From positions 1 through 34,599 of the forward strand of contig DDSP01000031.1 in the NCBI GenBank assembly GCA_002343445.1: 34,599 nt of DNA, in the 5' to 3' direction. The first letter of the stretch is position 1; each line of letters opens with the position of its first letter. The notes beneath the pieces were generated by a model. That model did no database searches. It was not told the DNA's origin and saw only the letters and a program-made list of their open reading frames with translations. This DNA is from Chthonomonas sp. UBA2387. GTDB taxonomy: Bacteria > Armatimonadota > Fimbriimonadia > Fimbriimonadales > Fimbriimonadaceae. The position numbers were made by a program, and so were the translations under genes. Positions 1 to 7,659 of the stretch are shown here, in pieces.

Positions 1-31
1 GGCAGTGCCGGAGCCCCTTCTTTCCGCTGGT

Positions 32-1001
32 CCCGGCGTAGAAGTCGCGCTTTTGCTTCACCATCCTCCTTCTCTAGCCTCGGCGGGATGCGTTCCGGCG
101 AGATTTTCATCTGCAATGGACTCGACCCCGGCGGTGGCGGCGCACCGCTGTCTCCGCCCGGGGTTTCTTTCCGTTTGCCGGGAGGTGGCGATGGCTGACC
201 GCAGATGGTTCTCCCTCCTATCGGTGGCGCCCGATGGCGCAGGCTCGGTGGTTGGTCTCCCTGGTCGGGCCCCAATGCGCCCGCCGAACGACGTTTTTGC
301 TTCACCATCCTCCTTCTCTAGCCTCGGCGGGATGCGTTCCGACGAGATTTCAACTTGCAATGGACTCGACCCCGGCGGTGGAGGCAGCTCGCCGTCGCCG
401 CCTGGGTCTCTCTTTTCTTTGCTCGGGGAAGGCCGCGCGACGGTTCGCGACCCTGGTTCTCAGGGGTCACTGCGTCCGCCGAACGACGTTTTTGCTTCAC
501 TATCCTCCTTCTCTAGCCTCGGCGGGATGCGTTCCGACGAGATTTCAATCTGCAATGGACTCGACCCCGGGGGTGGCGGACACGCGCCTCCACATCTCGG
601 GGTCGGCATTTTCCATCTGCTGGGAGGTGCCCGTGGGTAGCGGCATCTGGCTCTTCCACGGTCGACCGGGCTTGGCCTGGCACTCGGTGGCGTCAGTGTG
701 CCCGCCGAACGACGTTTTTGCTTCACCATCCTCCTTCTCTAGCCTCGGCGGGATGCGTTCCGACGAGATTTCAACTTGCAATGGACTCGACCCCGGCGGC
801 GGGGGCAGCTCGCCGTCGCCGCCTGGGTCTCTCTTTCCTTTGCTCGGGGAAGGCCGCGCGACGGTTCGCGACCCTGGTTCTCAGGGGTCACTGCGTCCGC
901 CGAACGACGTTTTTGCTTCACTATCCTCCTTCTCTAGCCTCGGCGGGATGCGTTCCGACGAGTTTTCAATCTGCAATGGACTCGACCCCGGGGGTGGCGG
1001 A
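32..1001. repeat. Five-copy ~100-bp interspersed repeat array
   Basis: Five copies of one unit lie at about 32-140 (diverged 5' end), 281-382, 476-580, 702-803 and 897-1001. Each full unit starts CCGCCGAACGACG, runs through a pyrimidine-rich CTTCACCATCCTCCTTCTC core, then CTCGGCGGGATGCGTTCC, and ends near GCAATGGACTCGACCCC. Within a unit, CCGCCGA (281-287) is the reverse complement of TCGGCGG (324-330), so each unit can form a 7-bp stem with a ~36-nt loop. Unit starts are spaced 195, 226 and 195 bp apart, with 90-125 bp of different sequence between. Several frames stay open on both strands, but they merely repeat the unit in different frames with no family resemblance. I read the field as non-coding; its function is unknown. 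Confidence 0.8.
279..609. repeat. Long direct duplication, copy 1 (~331 bp)
   Basis: This segment holds two of the ~100-bp units plus the ~95 bp between them. It reappears 421 bp downstream at 700-1030 with only about four substitutions (for example GGCGGTGGAGG versus GGCGGCGGGGG), so the duplication looks recent. The ~90-bp sequence between the two long copies (610-699) is not repeated. No ORF with recognisable content is seen. Confidence 0.85.
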
Positions 1002-1030
1002 CACGCGCCTCCACATCTCGGGGTCGGCAC
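700..1030. repeat. Long direct duplication, copy 2 (~331 bp)
   Basis: Second copy of 279-609, about 99% identical by eye. Identity stops just after GGGGTCGGCA, where the sequences become TTTTCC and CTTTCC. The stretch from here to the small ORF at 1256 shows no recognisable gene or RNA. Confidence 0.85.
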
Positions 1031-1255
1031 TTTCCTATGCGGTAACGAGCAACTAGGAGACCCACGTTTTCACCACCGCGACGCCCGCCCGCCTGAACTC
1101 GGGCATCCGAAGGTTCGTCGTCTTCGAACACGATCTAGGGCTGGTTTCCCTGGATCGAGTCCTCCAACGCCATTGGGCGCTGGGGACGTTGGTTGGCCGT
1201 GCTTGGGCGCAAGCCGCACACGGCGCGCTACAAGCACACAAGGAGCATTCATCAC

Positions 1256-1534
1256 ATGAGGAATCCATTCTCCAAAACGGTTGGCGATTCTCAGACTCTC
1301 GCAGACGGTCTCCGCAGCGAGGTCGGTGTTGTGGGTTGGTCCCCGCAAGCCAATGTGTTCCAACGCCACTGGAAGGCGATGCCGTCCAATGGCAAGACCT
1401 GTCTCTTTCGCGTCGGCGGGCAGCCGAAGCGACTCGACGACACGGCCGAGACGGTGGCGATGCCGCGCATGACCGCGCGTCCGCTGACCGCAGCCGATGG
1501 GGTGCGACTGAAGGCAGTCGTTCAGTTCGCCTAG
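1256..1534 (+). CDS. Small hypothetical protein (92 aa)
   Basis: This short frame begins with ATG at 1256 after AAGGAG (1240-1245, spacing about 10), a reasonable ribosome binding site, and that is why I prefer this start to earlier in-frame codons. The product starts MRNPFSKTVGDSQ. It has no signal peptide, membrane segment or family motif I recognise, and it is mildly basic with a G/V/W-containing middle (VGVVGWSPQANVFQRHW). It stands alone between the repeat field and a perfect hairpin (1555-1585) that could end its transcript. The coding call rests only on the ribosome site, length and hairpin, so it may be spurious. Confidence 0.4.
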   Translation: MRNPFSKTVGDSQTLADGLRSEVGVVGWSPQANVFQRHWKAMPSNGKTCLFRVGGQPKRLDDTAETVAMPRMTARPLTAADGVRLKAVVQFA

Positions 1535-1554
1535 ACGGCTAGACAGTTTTAGAG

Positions 1555-1585
1555 CCCTTGCGGGCGCGCTGGTCGCCCGCAAGGG
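1555..1585. terminator. Perfect 12-bp hairpin, terminator-like or REP-like
   Basis: CCCTTGCGGGCG (1555-1566) and CGCCCGCAAGGG (1574-1585) form a perfect 12-bp stem with a 7-nt loop, 20 bp after the stop of the small ORF. There is no clear U-run on either strand, so it may be a Rho-assisted 3' end or a REP-like palindrome rather than a classic intrinsic terminator. A second weaker stem lies at 1602-1619. Confidence 0.5.
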
Positions 1586-1670
1586 AGGTCTCGGCAGGAG
1601 GCTGGAGCTACGGCTCTAGTGTCCTGTCGCTTAGTTGTTTGTTTGTGCATGGGTAGCGATTCACTCCGAT

Positions 1671-1731
1671 CAAAAAAAACCGCAAAAAAGTCGAAGATCC
1701 CCTTGACATGCGAAATCCGGTGGTGTAAAGT
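1671..1731 (+). promoter_or_regulatory. Strong sigma-70 promoter with A-tract UP element
   Basis: A perfect -35 box TTGACA (1703-1708) is separated by 17 bp from TAAAGT (1726-1731, 4 of 6 matches to consensus). Two A-tracts at about 1674-1690 lie just upstream of the -35 in the position of an UP element. The predicted start is near 1738. The nearest long gene begins 320 bp away and a terminator intervenes at 1954-1986, so the promoter seems to serve the short unit between. Confidence 0.75.
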
Positions 1732-1827
1732 ATCCCCTGTCAGCAAAACGAAATATCGAAAAAGCAGAATAGCGTGAGGCTCCAGTTCCAGGAGGAAGAG
1801 GTCGGCCGGCGGTTTGGCGATTTGTAT

Positions 1828-1872
1828 CCAACCAACCAAACCAACCAACCAACCAACCAACCAACCAACCAA
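1828..1872 (+). repeat. CCAA tetranucleotide tract, 11 copies
   Basis: Eleven CCAA units run from 1828 to 1872, three then eight, interrupted by one extra A at 1840. The tract lies in the predicted loop of the candidate RNA. In translation it would read Pro-Thr-Asn-Gln in any frame, but there is no credible start codon with a ribosome binding site in front of it. Confidence 0.9.
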
Positions 1873-1953
1873 TAACCTCTCCTCAGACAGAGATCGCAAT
1901 CGGTGTTCTCTCCACCGGCAAAAGCGATCCGAACTGAAAACCTCCTCCCAAAC

Positions 1954-1986
1954 AGCCCTGACTGCGGTCAGGGCTCTCTTCTTTTA
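1954..1986 (+). terminator. Intrinsic terminator of the 1738 transcript
   Basis: AGCCCTGAC (1954-1962), loop TGCG and GTCAGGGCT (1967-1975) make a perfect 9-bp stem, followed by the T-rich tail CTCTTCTTTTA. It lies 75 bp before the HAD gene. Confidence 0.85.
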
Positions 1987-2060
1987 TCGGGACCTCGTGG
2001 CGATTCCCCACCCGCCGACGGGCACCGGACCCACCGAATCTGCCATACTTCCCGGCAGCG

Positions 2061-2759
2061 ATGCACGTCTCGCTCGATCCCAGTCGCTTCCAGGCCGCTC
2101 TCTTCGATGTGGATGGAACGCTGGTCGACAGTCTGCACATGATCCTGCAGGGCTTGGCCGACGCCATCGAGCACTTCGATGGATTCCGGCCGGCCGAAGC
2201 CGATCTCATGAAGACGATCGGAACCCCCTTGGTCATGCAGCATCCCATGTTCGCCCAGCGGCCTCTCGCCGAAGACGAACTCCGGGAGCGGGTCGCTTAC
2301 ACGATTTCACGATACCGACACCACGTTCACCTCGAACGGTGGTTCGAACCCGCGATCGATGCGTTGCGCGCCTTCCAACGATCCGGGCGCCCCGTGGCGC
2401 TCGTCACCAGCCGCAACGACGAGGAACTCCAGTGGTTCCTCGAACGATTTCCCGCCCGCGATGCCCTCGCTGCCACCGTTTGTGCCAGCGACGTGGCGCG
2501 ACCGAAACCGGCTCCCGACCCCGCGTTGCTCGCTTGCGAGAAGCTCGGCGTCAAGCCGGAAGACGCCATTTTCGTAGGCGATTCGACGCACGACGCCCAT
2601 TGCGCCCACGCGGCGGGATGCGCGTTCGCCGCGGTTGCCTATGGGGCGGCTTTGCCCCGCGATCTGGCAACCGCACCGCACGACGCATGGTTCGAATCAC
2701 CGGAAGCCTTGAGGGACTGGACGAACGGTTTGCTCGCCGAACGCCATGCCACGATCTAA
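2061..2759 (+). CDS. HAD-superfamily phosphatase, phosphoglycolate phosphatase-like
   Basis: The 232-aa product has the four HAD motifs in order: motif I DVDGTLVDS at residues 16-24 (nucleophile Asp16, general acid/base Asp18), motif II at T116/S117 (VTSRND), motif III Lys149 in ARPKPAP, and motif IV GDSTHD at 173-178. The helical insert between motifs I and II (about 25-95) marks a C1-cap member like Gph or PpaX. It should hydrolyse a small phosphate ester in the cytoplasm; the substrate cannot be read from the sequence. ATG at 2061 follows a -10-like CATACT (2044-2049) with no Shine-Dalgarno site. The 3' end overlaps the next gene by 14 bp, suggesting coupled expression. Confidence 0.88.
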   Translation: MHVSLDPSRFQAALFDVDGTLVDSLHMILQGLADAIEHFDGFRPAEADLMKTIGTPLVMQHPMFAQRPLAEDELRERVAYTISRYRHHVHLERWFEPAIDALRAFQRSGRPVALVTSRNDEELQWFLERFPARDALAATVCASDVARPKPAPDPALLACEKLGVKPEDAIFVGDSTHDAHCAHAAGCAFAAVAYGAALPRDLATAPHDAWFESPEALRDWTNGLLAERHATI

Positions 2760-5700
2760 GAAAGCCACCGAAACGACGTCTCCCGAAATCACGACAGCCA
2801 TCGAGCCCACGGAGACGCCCACCGAATCTGCCGCTCCCAAGCCCAAGCGCACCCGCGCCAAAGCCACACCCAAGCCCGTCGTAGAGGTCGCGGCTCAAGA
2901 GCCCGTCGCCGAAGCGCCGCTCGCGGAAGAGCCCAAGCCGAAGACCCGGTCGCGGCGCACGGCCAAAGCCCCTGAACCGGAACCCGAGCCCGTGGTCGAA
3001 GCAACCGCGCCAGAACCCGAGCCGCAGGCCGTAGAGTCCGCAGAGCCACCCAAGCGAACCCGGCCCAGCCGACGGCGCAAGGCCGAACCAGCGCCAAGCG
3101 AACCCTCCGTCGTTTCGGACGCCGACCTGGAGGCCTCGCTGCTTCAGGAGGTCGATCTGGGCCAGCAATCGGTCGAGGCTGCTCAAGAGAGCGAACTCGA
3201 CTTGACCGACTTCGAGGGCGAGGAGCATTGGATTCCCGTTTGGCGGCCCAAGGCCGTCAAGACCGCCAAGGGCAGGCCTCAGCGGCAAGAGAATCAGCGC
3301 CAAGAGGCCCGCAACCGAGCCAAGCCCGAGCCGACCTCCGCCGCGCCGGTCGAAGAGCCTGCGGCAAGCGCCGAAGCCGAGGATCCGAACCTCGCTCCGC
3401 GTCGCCGCCGAAGGCGCGACCGCAAGCCGCGGACCGAAGCCGCGCCGGTGGCAGAAGCAACGCCGCAGGTTCCAGAACCCGAGCCGGCGCCCAAAGCCAC
3501 GCGCGAGAGGGGCCGACGAGGCGCGCGACCGGGCGCGGAGCCCCAGGCGCCCGCCGAGCCGCCCAAGCCGACCGTTCCCGCCCGCGAGCCTGTCGCCACC
3601 CCCGCCGAAGCGCCGCAAGTCGTTCAGCACAACGGGATGTCCGTTGTGGTTCGGGATCACCGCATCTACCCGCCGCTGTGGTTCTTCGGCAGCCCGACCG
3701 ACGAGAAACGGCTGAAGACGGTCATGGAGCAGGTCAAGCAAGCCGCCGAAGCCGGCGTCCACATTCACGCGCTGCTGCTCGACCTCGAGGTGGATCCGAC
3801 GTTGGTGGACGAGACCGCGCAGTTCGCCGCCTACCTGCTGAAGAAGGCCGTCGAGGCGGACCCCGAAGCCCAGGTCGTCTTCCGCATCGTGTTCGTCGCG
3901 CCCCGTGGATGGGACCTTCGCTACCAGCGTGCCCGGTTCAGTTGGCTCGACGGGACGCTCGCCGAACCCAGCATCTGCGACGACCAGTACTGGGGAGCCG
4001 CCAACGAGTGTCTGGACGGCCTGGTGCGCCGCTTGCGTTTGCTCGGTCAGAAGGACCACATCATGGGCGTCCAACTCGACCGAGGCGAGTGGTTCTATCC
4101 CGAAGACAACGGCTACGACAATTCGGCCGCCGCGCGGGACAAGTTCCGCGATTGGGCCCGGACGCGCTACAACGACGACGTCGTCTCGCTGCGCGCCGCC
4201 TGGTTCGATGGGCAAGTTGATTTCCGGACGATCTCCGTGCCGCCGTTCGAGCGTTCCAACCAGCGCAAAGAGCGGTTCATGAGGACCGAGCGCAAGCAAC
4301 GGCGCTGGGTGGACTACCATTTCTTCCTGAGCGATGCCACGGTGTTCCGCATCGGCGAGCTTGCCTACACGGCCAAGAAGGCCAGCGATGGGCACTTCCT
4401 CGTCGGCGTGAGCTACGGCTACTCGTTCGAGTGGTCGCACCCGTATTCGGGTCACCTGTCGCTTGGCAAGCTGCTTCGGACAAGGGAGGTGGACTTCATC
4501 GCCGGCCCGCCAAGCTACAAGAACCGCACGCCGGGCGAGGCTGCGCCGTTCCCTGGGCCCGTGGACAGCTTCAGTCTGAACGGCAAGCTCTACGTGAGCG
4601 AAGAGGACTTCAAGACCTCGATCAGCAACATTCAGGAGCCCGACGAGTTCAACCCAGTGATCAAGACGCCGCAGGCGCTGGAGAGCGTCCACTGGCGCGG
4701 GTTGGGCGTGGCCTTGGCGCATGGGTCGGGCGTGTGCTGGATGGACCTGTGGGGCAACGGCTGGCTTCGACCGGCCAGCGTGTGGACGCGGGCCCAAACC
4801 GCGATCCAGTCTCTGGTGCGTCGGCTTGAGACGCCGATGAGCCCCCCCGATGTCGCGGTGTTCATCGACGAGCGCTCGCTGGCGTACCTGGGCGACCCGA
4901 CGGGCTTCAACCACTTGGTCCGCAATGTACGCGATGCCGTCCTCAAATCGGGCCTGAGCGCGGCGTTCTATCTGCTCAGCGACTTGGCGCACCGCGAGGT
5001 GTTCCCCGAGAGCAAGCTTTACATCTTCCTCAATGCCTGGGACATGCGCCCCGAGTACCGCTCGGCGATCAAGTCGCGACTCCAACGCGACGGCAAGGTG
5101 CTGTTCTGGTTGTATGGGGCTGGGCTGTTCGATGGAGGGCGGGAATCGCTCGAGCGCGTGCGCGAGATCACCGGCATCGCCTTGCGGCCCCAGCCGTTCA
5201 ACAGCAAGTCGGGCACCACGATCCGCAACCGTCGCCACCCCTTCTGCGAGAGCTTCGACGAGAAGCACGGCACGGACGACGTCAACCTCGAGCCGAGCTA
5301 CTTCGCGATACCGGAGGATGCGTCGGTCCTCGGCGAATACACCCAGACCGGCCTGCCCAGCTTCGTCGTACACGAAAGCCGTCACGCCCGCGAGCCCCAT
5401 TTGGACTGGACCTCGGTGTTCCTGGGCGAGCCGCCGGTGCCTGCGGGTCTGATCCGTGCGCTGGCCCAAGCCGCAGGCGCCCACGTTTGGAGCTTCGGCG
5501 ACGACGTGGTCCATGTTCGACCCCCGTTCTTGACGTTCCACGCCACCAGCAGCGGCCCAAGGACCCTGGCGCTTCCCGACAAGTGGAGCGCGTACGACGT
5601 GCTGAACGAATCGTGGGTGGCCGAGGATTCGCGTCAGATTCGATTCCACGCGATCGCGGGGACCACGAGCCTCTTCATGGTCGGGCCGCGGCACGATCTG

Positions 5701-6051
5701 GAAGCCATGTTGGCCACCGATCCCGCGACGGTCTTGCGCTTGGAGAATCTGCCCGAGCGGCGGACCGACACGCTCAGCCAGGATCAGCTCAACTTCGACA
5801 TCCCGATCATCAAGCTGGACGAGTGGATGGTCGGCGAAGAAGGAGACGAAAGCGCGGACGACATCTTCTTCTGGCCCAAGATCGACGAGGTGGCCGCAGC
5901 CGAACCTGAGGACGAATCCGAAGCGGACGACCCGAGCCAGACCGGACGTCGGAGACGCCGACGCCGCAAGAAGCGCGGCAACGGAGGCGGCGAACGGGCC
6001 GAGGGCTACCCCGAGGCGGACATCAACATCGTGTTCAGGAAGCGGGAGTAG
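2746..6051 (+). CDS. GH42-like (beta-galactosidase-type) protein with charged disordered tails
   Basis: The 1101-aa product has three parts. Residues 1-295 are low complexity, rich in Ala, Pro, Glu, Lys and Arg, with basic clusters such as RRRRRRDRKPR, and no signal peptide. Residues about 296-800 look like a family-42-type TIM barrel and following domain: IYPPLWFFGSP, then GVQLDRGEWFYPEDNGYD (candidate acid/base Glu448), FRDWARTRYNDDVVSLRAAW, and KLYVSEEDFKTS (candidate nucleophile Glu619 or Glu620). Later parts resemble the trimerisation and C-terminal beta domains of such enzymes. The end (about 1066-1080) is a run of Arg/Lys with Gly. Polyampholyte tails of this kind are familiar from RNase E, IF-2 and Rho rather than glycosidases. 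The acid/base motif is not the usual Asn-Glu pair, so hydrolase activity is uncertain. It overlaps the HAD gene by 14 bp and ends 3 bp before era. Confidence 0.7.
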   Translation: MPRSKKATETTSPEITTAIEPTETPTESAAPKPKRTRAKATPKPVVEVAAQEPVAEAPLAEEPKPKTRSRRTAKAPEPEPEPVVEATAPEPEPQAVESAEPPKRTRPSRRRKAEPAPSEPSVVSDADLEASLLQEVDLGQQSVEAAQESELDLTDFEGEEHWIPVWRPKAVKTAKGRPQRQENQRQEARNRAKPEPTSAAPVEEPAASAEAEDPNLAPRRRRRRDRKPRTEAAPVAEATPQVPEPEPAPKATRERGRRGARPGAEPQAPAEPPKPTVPAREPVATPAEAPQVVQHNGMSVVVRDHRIYPPLWFFGSPTDEKRLKTVMEQVKQAAEAGVHIHALLLDLEVDPTLVDETAQFAAYLLKKAVEADPEAQVVFRIVFVAPRGWDLRYQRARFSWLDGTLAEPSICDDQYWGAANECLDGLVRRLRLLGQKDHIMGVQLDRGEWFYPEDNGYDNSAAARDKFRDWARTRYNDDVVSLRAAWFDGQVDFRTISVPPFERSNQRKERFMRTERKQRRWVDYHFFLSDATVFRIGELAYTAKKASDGHFLVGVSYGYSFEWSHPYSGHLSLGKLLRTREVDFIAGPPSYKNRTPGEAAPFPGPVDSFSLNGKLYVSEEDFKTSISNIQEPDEFNPVIKTPQALESVHWRGLGVALAHGSGVCWMDLWGNGWLRPASVWTRAQTAIQSLVRRLETPMSPPDVAVFIDERSLAYLGDPTGFNHLVRNVRDAVLKSGLSAAFYLLSDLAHREVFPESKLYIFLNAWDMRPEYRSAIKSRLQRDGKVLFWLYGAGLFDGGRESLERVREITGIALRPQPFNSKSGTTIRNRRHPFCESFDEKHGTDDVNLEPSYFAIPEDASVLGEYTQTGLPSFVVHESRHAREPHLDWTSVFLGEPPVPAGLIRALAQAAGAHVWSFGDDVVHVRPPFLTFHATSSGPRTLALPDKWSAYDVLNESWVAEDSRQIRFHAIAGTTSLFMVGPRHDLEAMLATDPATVLRLENLPERRTDTLSQDQLNFDIPIIKLDEWMVGEEGDESADDIFFWPKIDEVAAAEPEDESEADDPSQTGRRRRRRRKKRGNGGGERAEGYPEADINIVFRKRE

Positions 6052-6054
6052 GCC

Positions 6055-6963
6055 ATGGAACACCGCTATGGCATGGTCGCCCTCGTCGGCAAACCCAATG
6101 TGGGCAAGAGCACGCTGCTCAACCACATGGTCGGGCAGAAGGTCGCGATCACGAGCAACAAGAAGCAGACCACCCGCCGACGCCTCCTCGGCATCGTGAC
6201 GCGTCCCGAGTTCCAAGTGGCCTTTGTGGACACGCCCGGCATCCACGAACCGCACACGCGGCTCGGCAAAGCCATGGTGGAGTCGGCGCGCGGCAGCCTC
6301 GCGGACCTCGACCTCGTGGTCTATGTGGTGAACGCATCGCAAAAGCCGGACGAGGACGAGCGGCGCATCGCCCGGACCATCCGCGAATCGGGCTATGGCG
6401 GATCGAGCGGCAAGCTCATCTTGTGCATGAACAAGATGGACCTGCTCAAGGCCGAGTTCGTGGTCCAGCATGTCGAAGCCTATCGCGACCTGCTCGGCGT
6501 GGGCGACGAGGACTACATGCTCACGACGGCCACCAAGGGCGACAACGTGGAGAAGCTGCTCTCGATGCTGGTGGCACGTCTACCCGAGGGTCCGCCCGCG
6601 TGGGACGAGGATGCCCTGACCGACCAATCGAGCCGGTTCATGGCCGCCGAGTTCGTGCGCGAAAAGGTGATGCAGCGCACGAAGCAGGAGGTGCCGTACG
6701 CCACGGGCGTTCTGGTGGACGACTGGATCGAGGAGCCCGGCGGACGCGTCAAGATCAACGCCACGATCGTGGTGGAGCGCGTGGGCCAGCGGGCGATCCT
6801 GATCGGCAAGAAGGGCGCGATGCTCAAGACGATCGGCACGGAGGCGCGGCTGGACATCGAGCGGTTGCTCGAGCGGCCCGTCTACTTGGAGCTGTTCGTC
6901 AAGGTGCGGGAGGACTGGCGTCAGAACCCGACGGCGCTGCGCGAGATGGAATACATGGAGTAG
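6055..6963 (+). CDS. era: GTPase Era, ribosome assembly factor
   Basis: Era binds the 3' end of 16S rRNA and assists 30S maturation, coupling GTP hydrolysis to release. The 302-aa product has G1 GKPNVGKS (12-19), the switch region with TSNKKQTTR, G3 DTPG (59-62), G4 NKMD (126-129) and a G5-like TATKG near 159. A C-terminal KH domain follows, with its GKKG loop at 251-254. Length fits the family. ATG at 6055 lies 3 bp after the previous stop, with GGGAG just upstream, so it is probably cotranscribed with the GH42-like gene. Its stop codon abuts the first copy of the 28-bp direct repeat. Confidence 0.97.
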   Translation: MEHRYGMVALVGKPNVGKSTLLNHMVGQKVAITSNKKQTTRRRLLGIVTRPEFQVAFVDTPGIHEPHTRLGKAMVESARGSLADLDLVVYVVNASQKPDEDERRIARTIRESGYGGSSGKLILCMNKMDLLKAEFVVQHVEAYRDLLGVGDEDYMLTTATKGDNVEKLLSMLVARLPEGPPAWDEDALTDQSSRFMAAEFVREKVMQRTKQEVPYATGVLVDDWIEEPGGRVKINATIVVERVGQRAILIGKKGAMLKTIGTEARLDIERLLERPVYLELFVKVREDWRQNPTALREMEYME

Positions 6964-6989
6964 CCCTCACCGCTTGCGGCTGAGCGCGA
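6962..6989. repeat. 28-bp direct repeat, left copy (island boundary)
   Basis: Perfect match to 9236-9263, beginning AGCCCTCACCGCTTGC and ending TGAGCGCGA. On the minus strand it reads as the last codons of the gene at 9241 (ALSRKR then stop). Just beyond the exact repeat, GACATC of that gene's 3' end is also preserved with a 6-bp gap. The left copy is therefore a remnant or duplicate of that gene's terminus. Confidence 0.9.
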
Positions 6990-7020
6990 TGTCAAGTGGG
7001 CAGCGGGCGGTTGTCATGAC

Positions 7021-7659
7021 TCAGAGATCCTCGAAGCGAACCTGATCACCAAGATTCATGACGAGCTTGCGCCGCCAGTCGGGCTTGACTCCAAGCATCG
7101 TGAACGACTCGATGCGACCCTCTGAACGCCATCGATCGAGGTACTCACGGCACTGCTTCAACTGTTCATCGGGCATCCCGTCGATCCCTGCGTCCGTATA
7201 AACTCGGATAACCATCTTCGCAGACCGCTCCCTTGTGTGGACATCCACGGTGCCTAGTAAGTCAAGGAGGTTTGTGCCGGTGATGCCCCCGCGTCGAACC
7301 TCATCAAGGGACCTGATGACTCCCGCCCACTCCTCTTCACTGCGCTCTGATGCCCCCTCATAGATGTTCGCAGCCGTGCTGTCAAACTTGAAGAGCATCA
7401 CTTCGGACGGCGACAAGTCCTGTATCCATTGAAGGGCGTGAGCTTGGAACACTTTTAATGCCTTGCTGGCAGACTCGGACGTGTCGATGCAAATGACGTT
7501 CAGCGGAGCTGGATCTTCAGCTAGCCTTCGAAAACCGCCTTCTGAACCCGCGGATAATCTGATTCCCAACGCGATAATCAACACGACCGCTAGGGCTAGA
7601 CCTAACAAGAAAATGCCCACCGCGATCCATGCGCGCCTTTGAGACCTGGTTCTGTTCAC
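7021..7659 (-). CDS. Membrane-anchored von Willebrand factor A domain protein
   Basis: The 212-aa product starts with a basic stretch and one transmembrane helix (about 11-34), placing the rest outside the cytoplasm. The VWA domain shows an apparently intact metal-ion-dependent adhesion site: DTSES at 59-63 (DxSxS), the conserved Thr in ITGTN (126-130), and Asp156 in YTDAG. Such domains usually bind a protein partner through the metal. GTG at 7659 overlaps the stop of the upstream gene (GTGA) with GGAGG just before, so the pair is translationally coupled. The partner is most likely the 4-TM coiled-coil protein. GC content is near 50% in places, against about 70% in era. I do not recognise a named system. 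Confidence 0.72.
   Translation of the reverse strand: MNRTRSQRRAWIAVGIFLLGLALAVVLIIALGIRLSAGSEGGFRRLAEDPAPLNVICIDTSESASKALKVFQAHALQWIQDLSPSEVMLFKFDSTAANIYEGASERSEEEWAGVIRSLDEVRRGGITGTNLLDLLGTVDVHTRERSAKMVIRVYTDAGIDGMPDEQLKQCREYLDRWRSEGRIESFTMLGVKPDWRRKLVMNLGDQVRFEDL

Larger units (their letters stand above)
1738..1986 (+). ncRNA. Candidate structured non-coding RNA (~250 nt)
   Basis: The stretch between a strong promoter and an intrinsic terminator has no credible ORF but has nested perfect stems. (i) CTGTC 1737-1741 can pair with GACAG 1886-1890, closing the 5' end. (ii) GGAG 1792-1795 plus AGAGGT 1797-1802 pair with ACCTCT 1875-1880 plus CCTC 1881-1884, with one bulged A, enclosing the CCAA tract. 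(iii) GGTTTGG 1811-1817 pairs with CCAAACC 1836-1842. (iv) GATCGC 1892-1897 pairs with GCGATC 1924-1929, with an inner CGGTG/CACCG stem (1901-1905/1913-1917). (v) The terminator stem follows. A C-rich stretch CCTCCTCCC (1941-1949) is left unpaired and is complementary to Shine-Dalgarno sequences. I see none of the hallmark motifs of SRP RNA, RNase P RNA or tmRNA. It could instead be a 5' leader/attenuator for the HAD gene at 2061. The RNA call is inference from architecture. Confidence 0.55.

Noticed and set aside
32..1001. CRISPR array
   Set aside because: Units are ~100 bp, spacings 195-226 bp, part of the spacers is itself duplicated, and no cas gene is present.
1738..1986. Known RNA families (SRP RNA, RNase P RNA, tmRNA, 6S)
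   Set aside because: I found no SRP GGAAGG/AGCA-type core, no RNase P conserved core and no tRNA-like end with CCA. 6S cannot be excluded by eye, but the CCAA loop and two-domain layout do not suggest it.
1814..2884. A protein starting at TTG 1814 and running through the CCAA tract into the HAD gene
   Set aside because: AGGAGG at 1790-1795 is too far (18 nt) from the TTG, the terminator lies inside the frame, and the frame then overlaps the HAD gene in another phase.
2551..6471. A 1306-codon open frame on the minus strand
   Set aside because: It lies antisense to the HAD 3' end, the GH42-like gene and half of era. High-GC codon use on the plus strand leaves the opposite frame open. Its translation is low-complexity Arg/Leu/Gly/His-rich with no domain.
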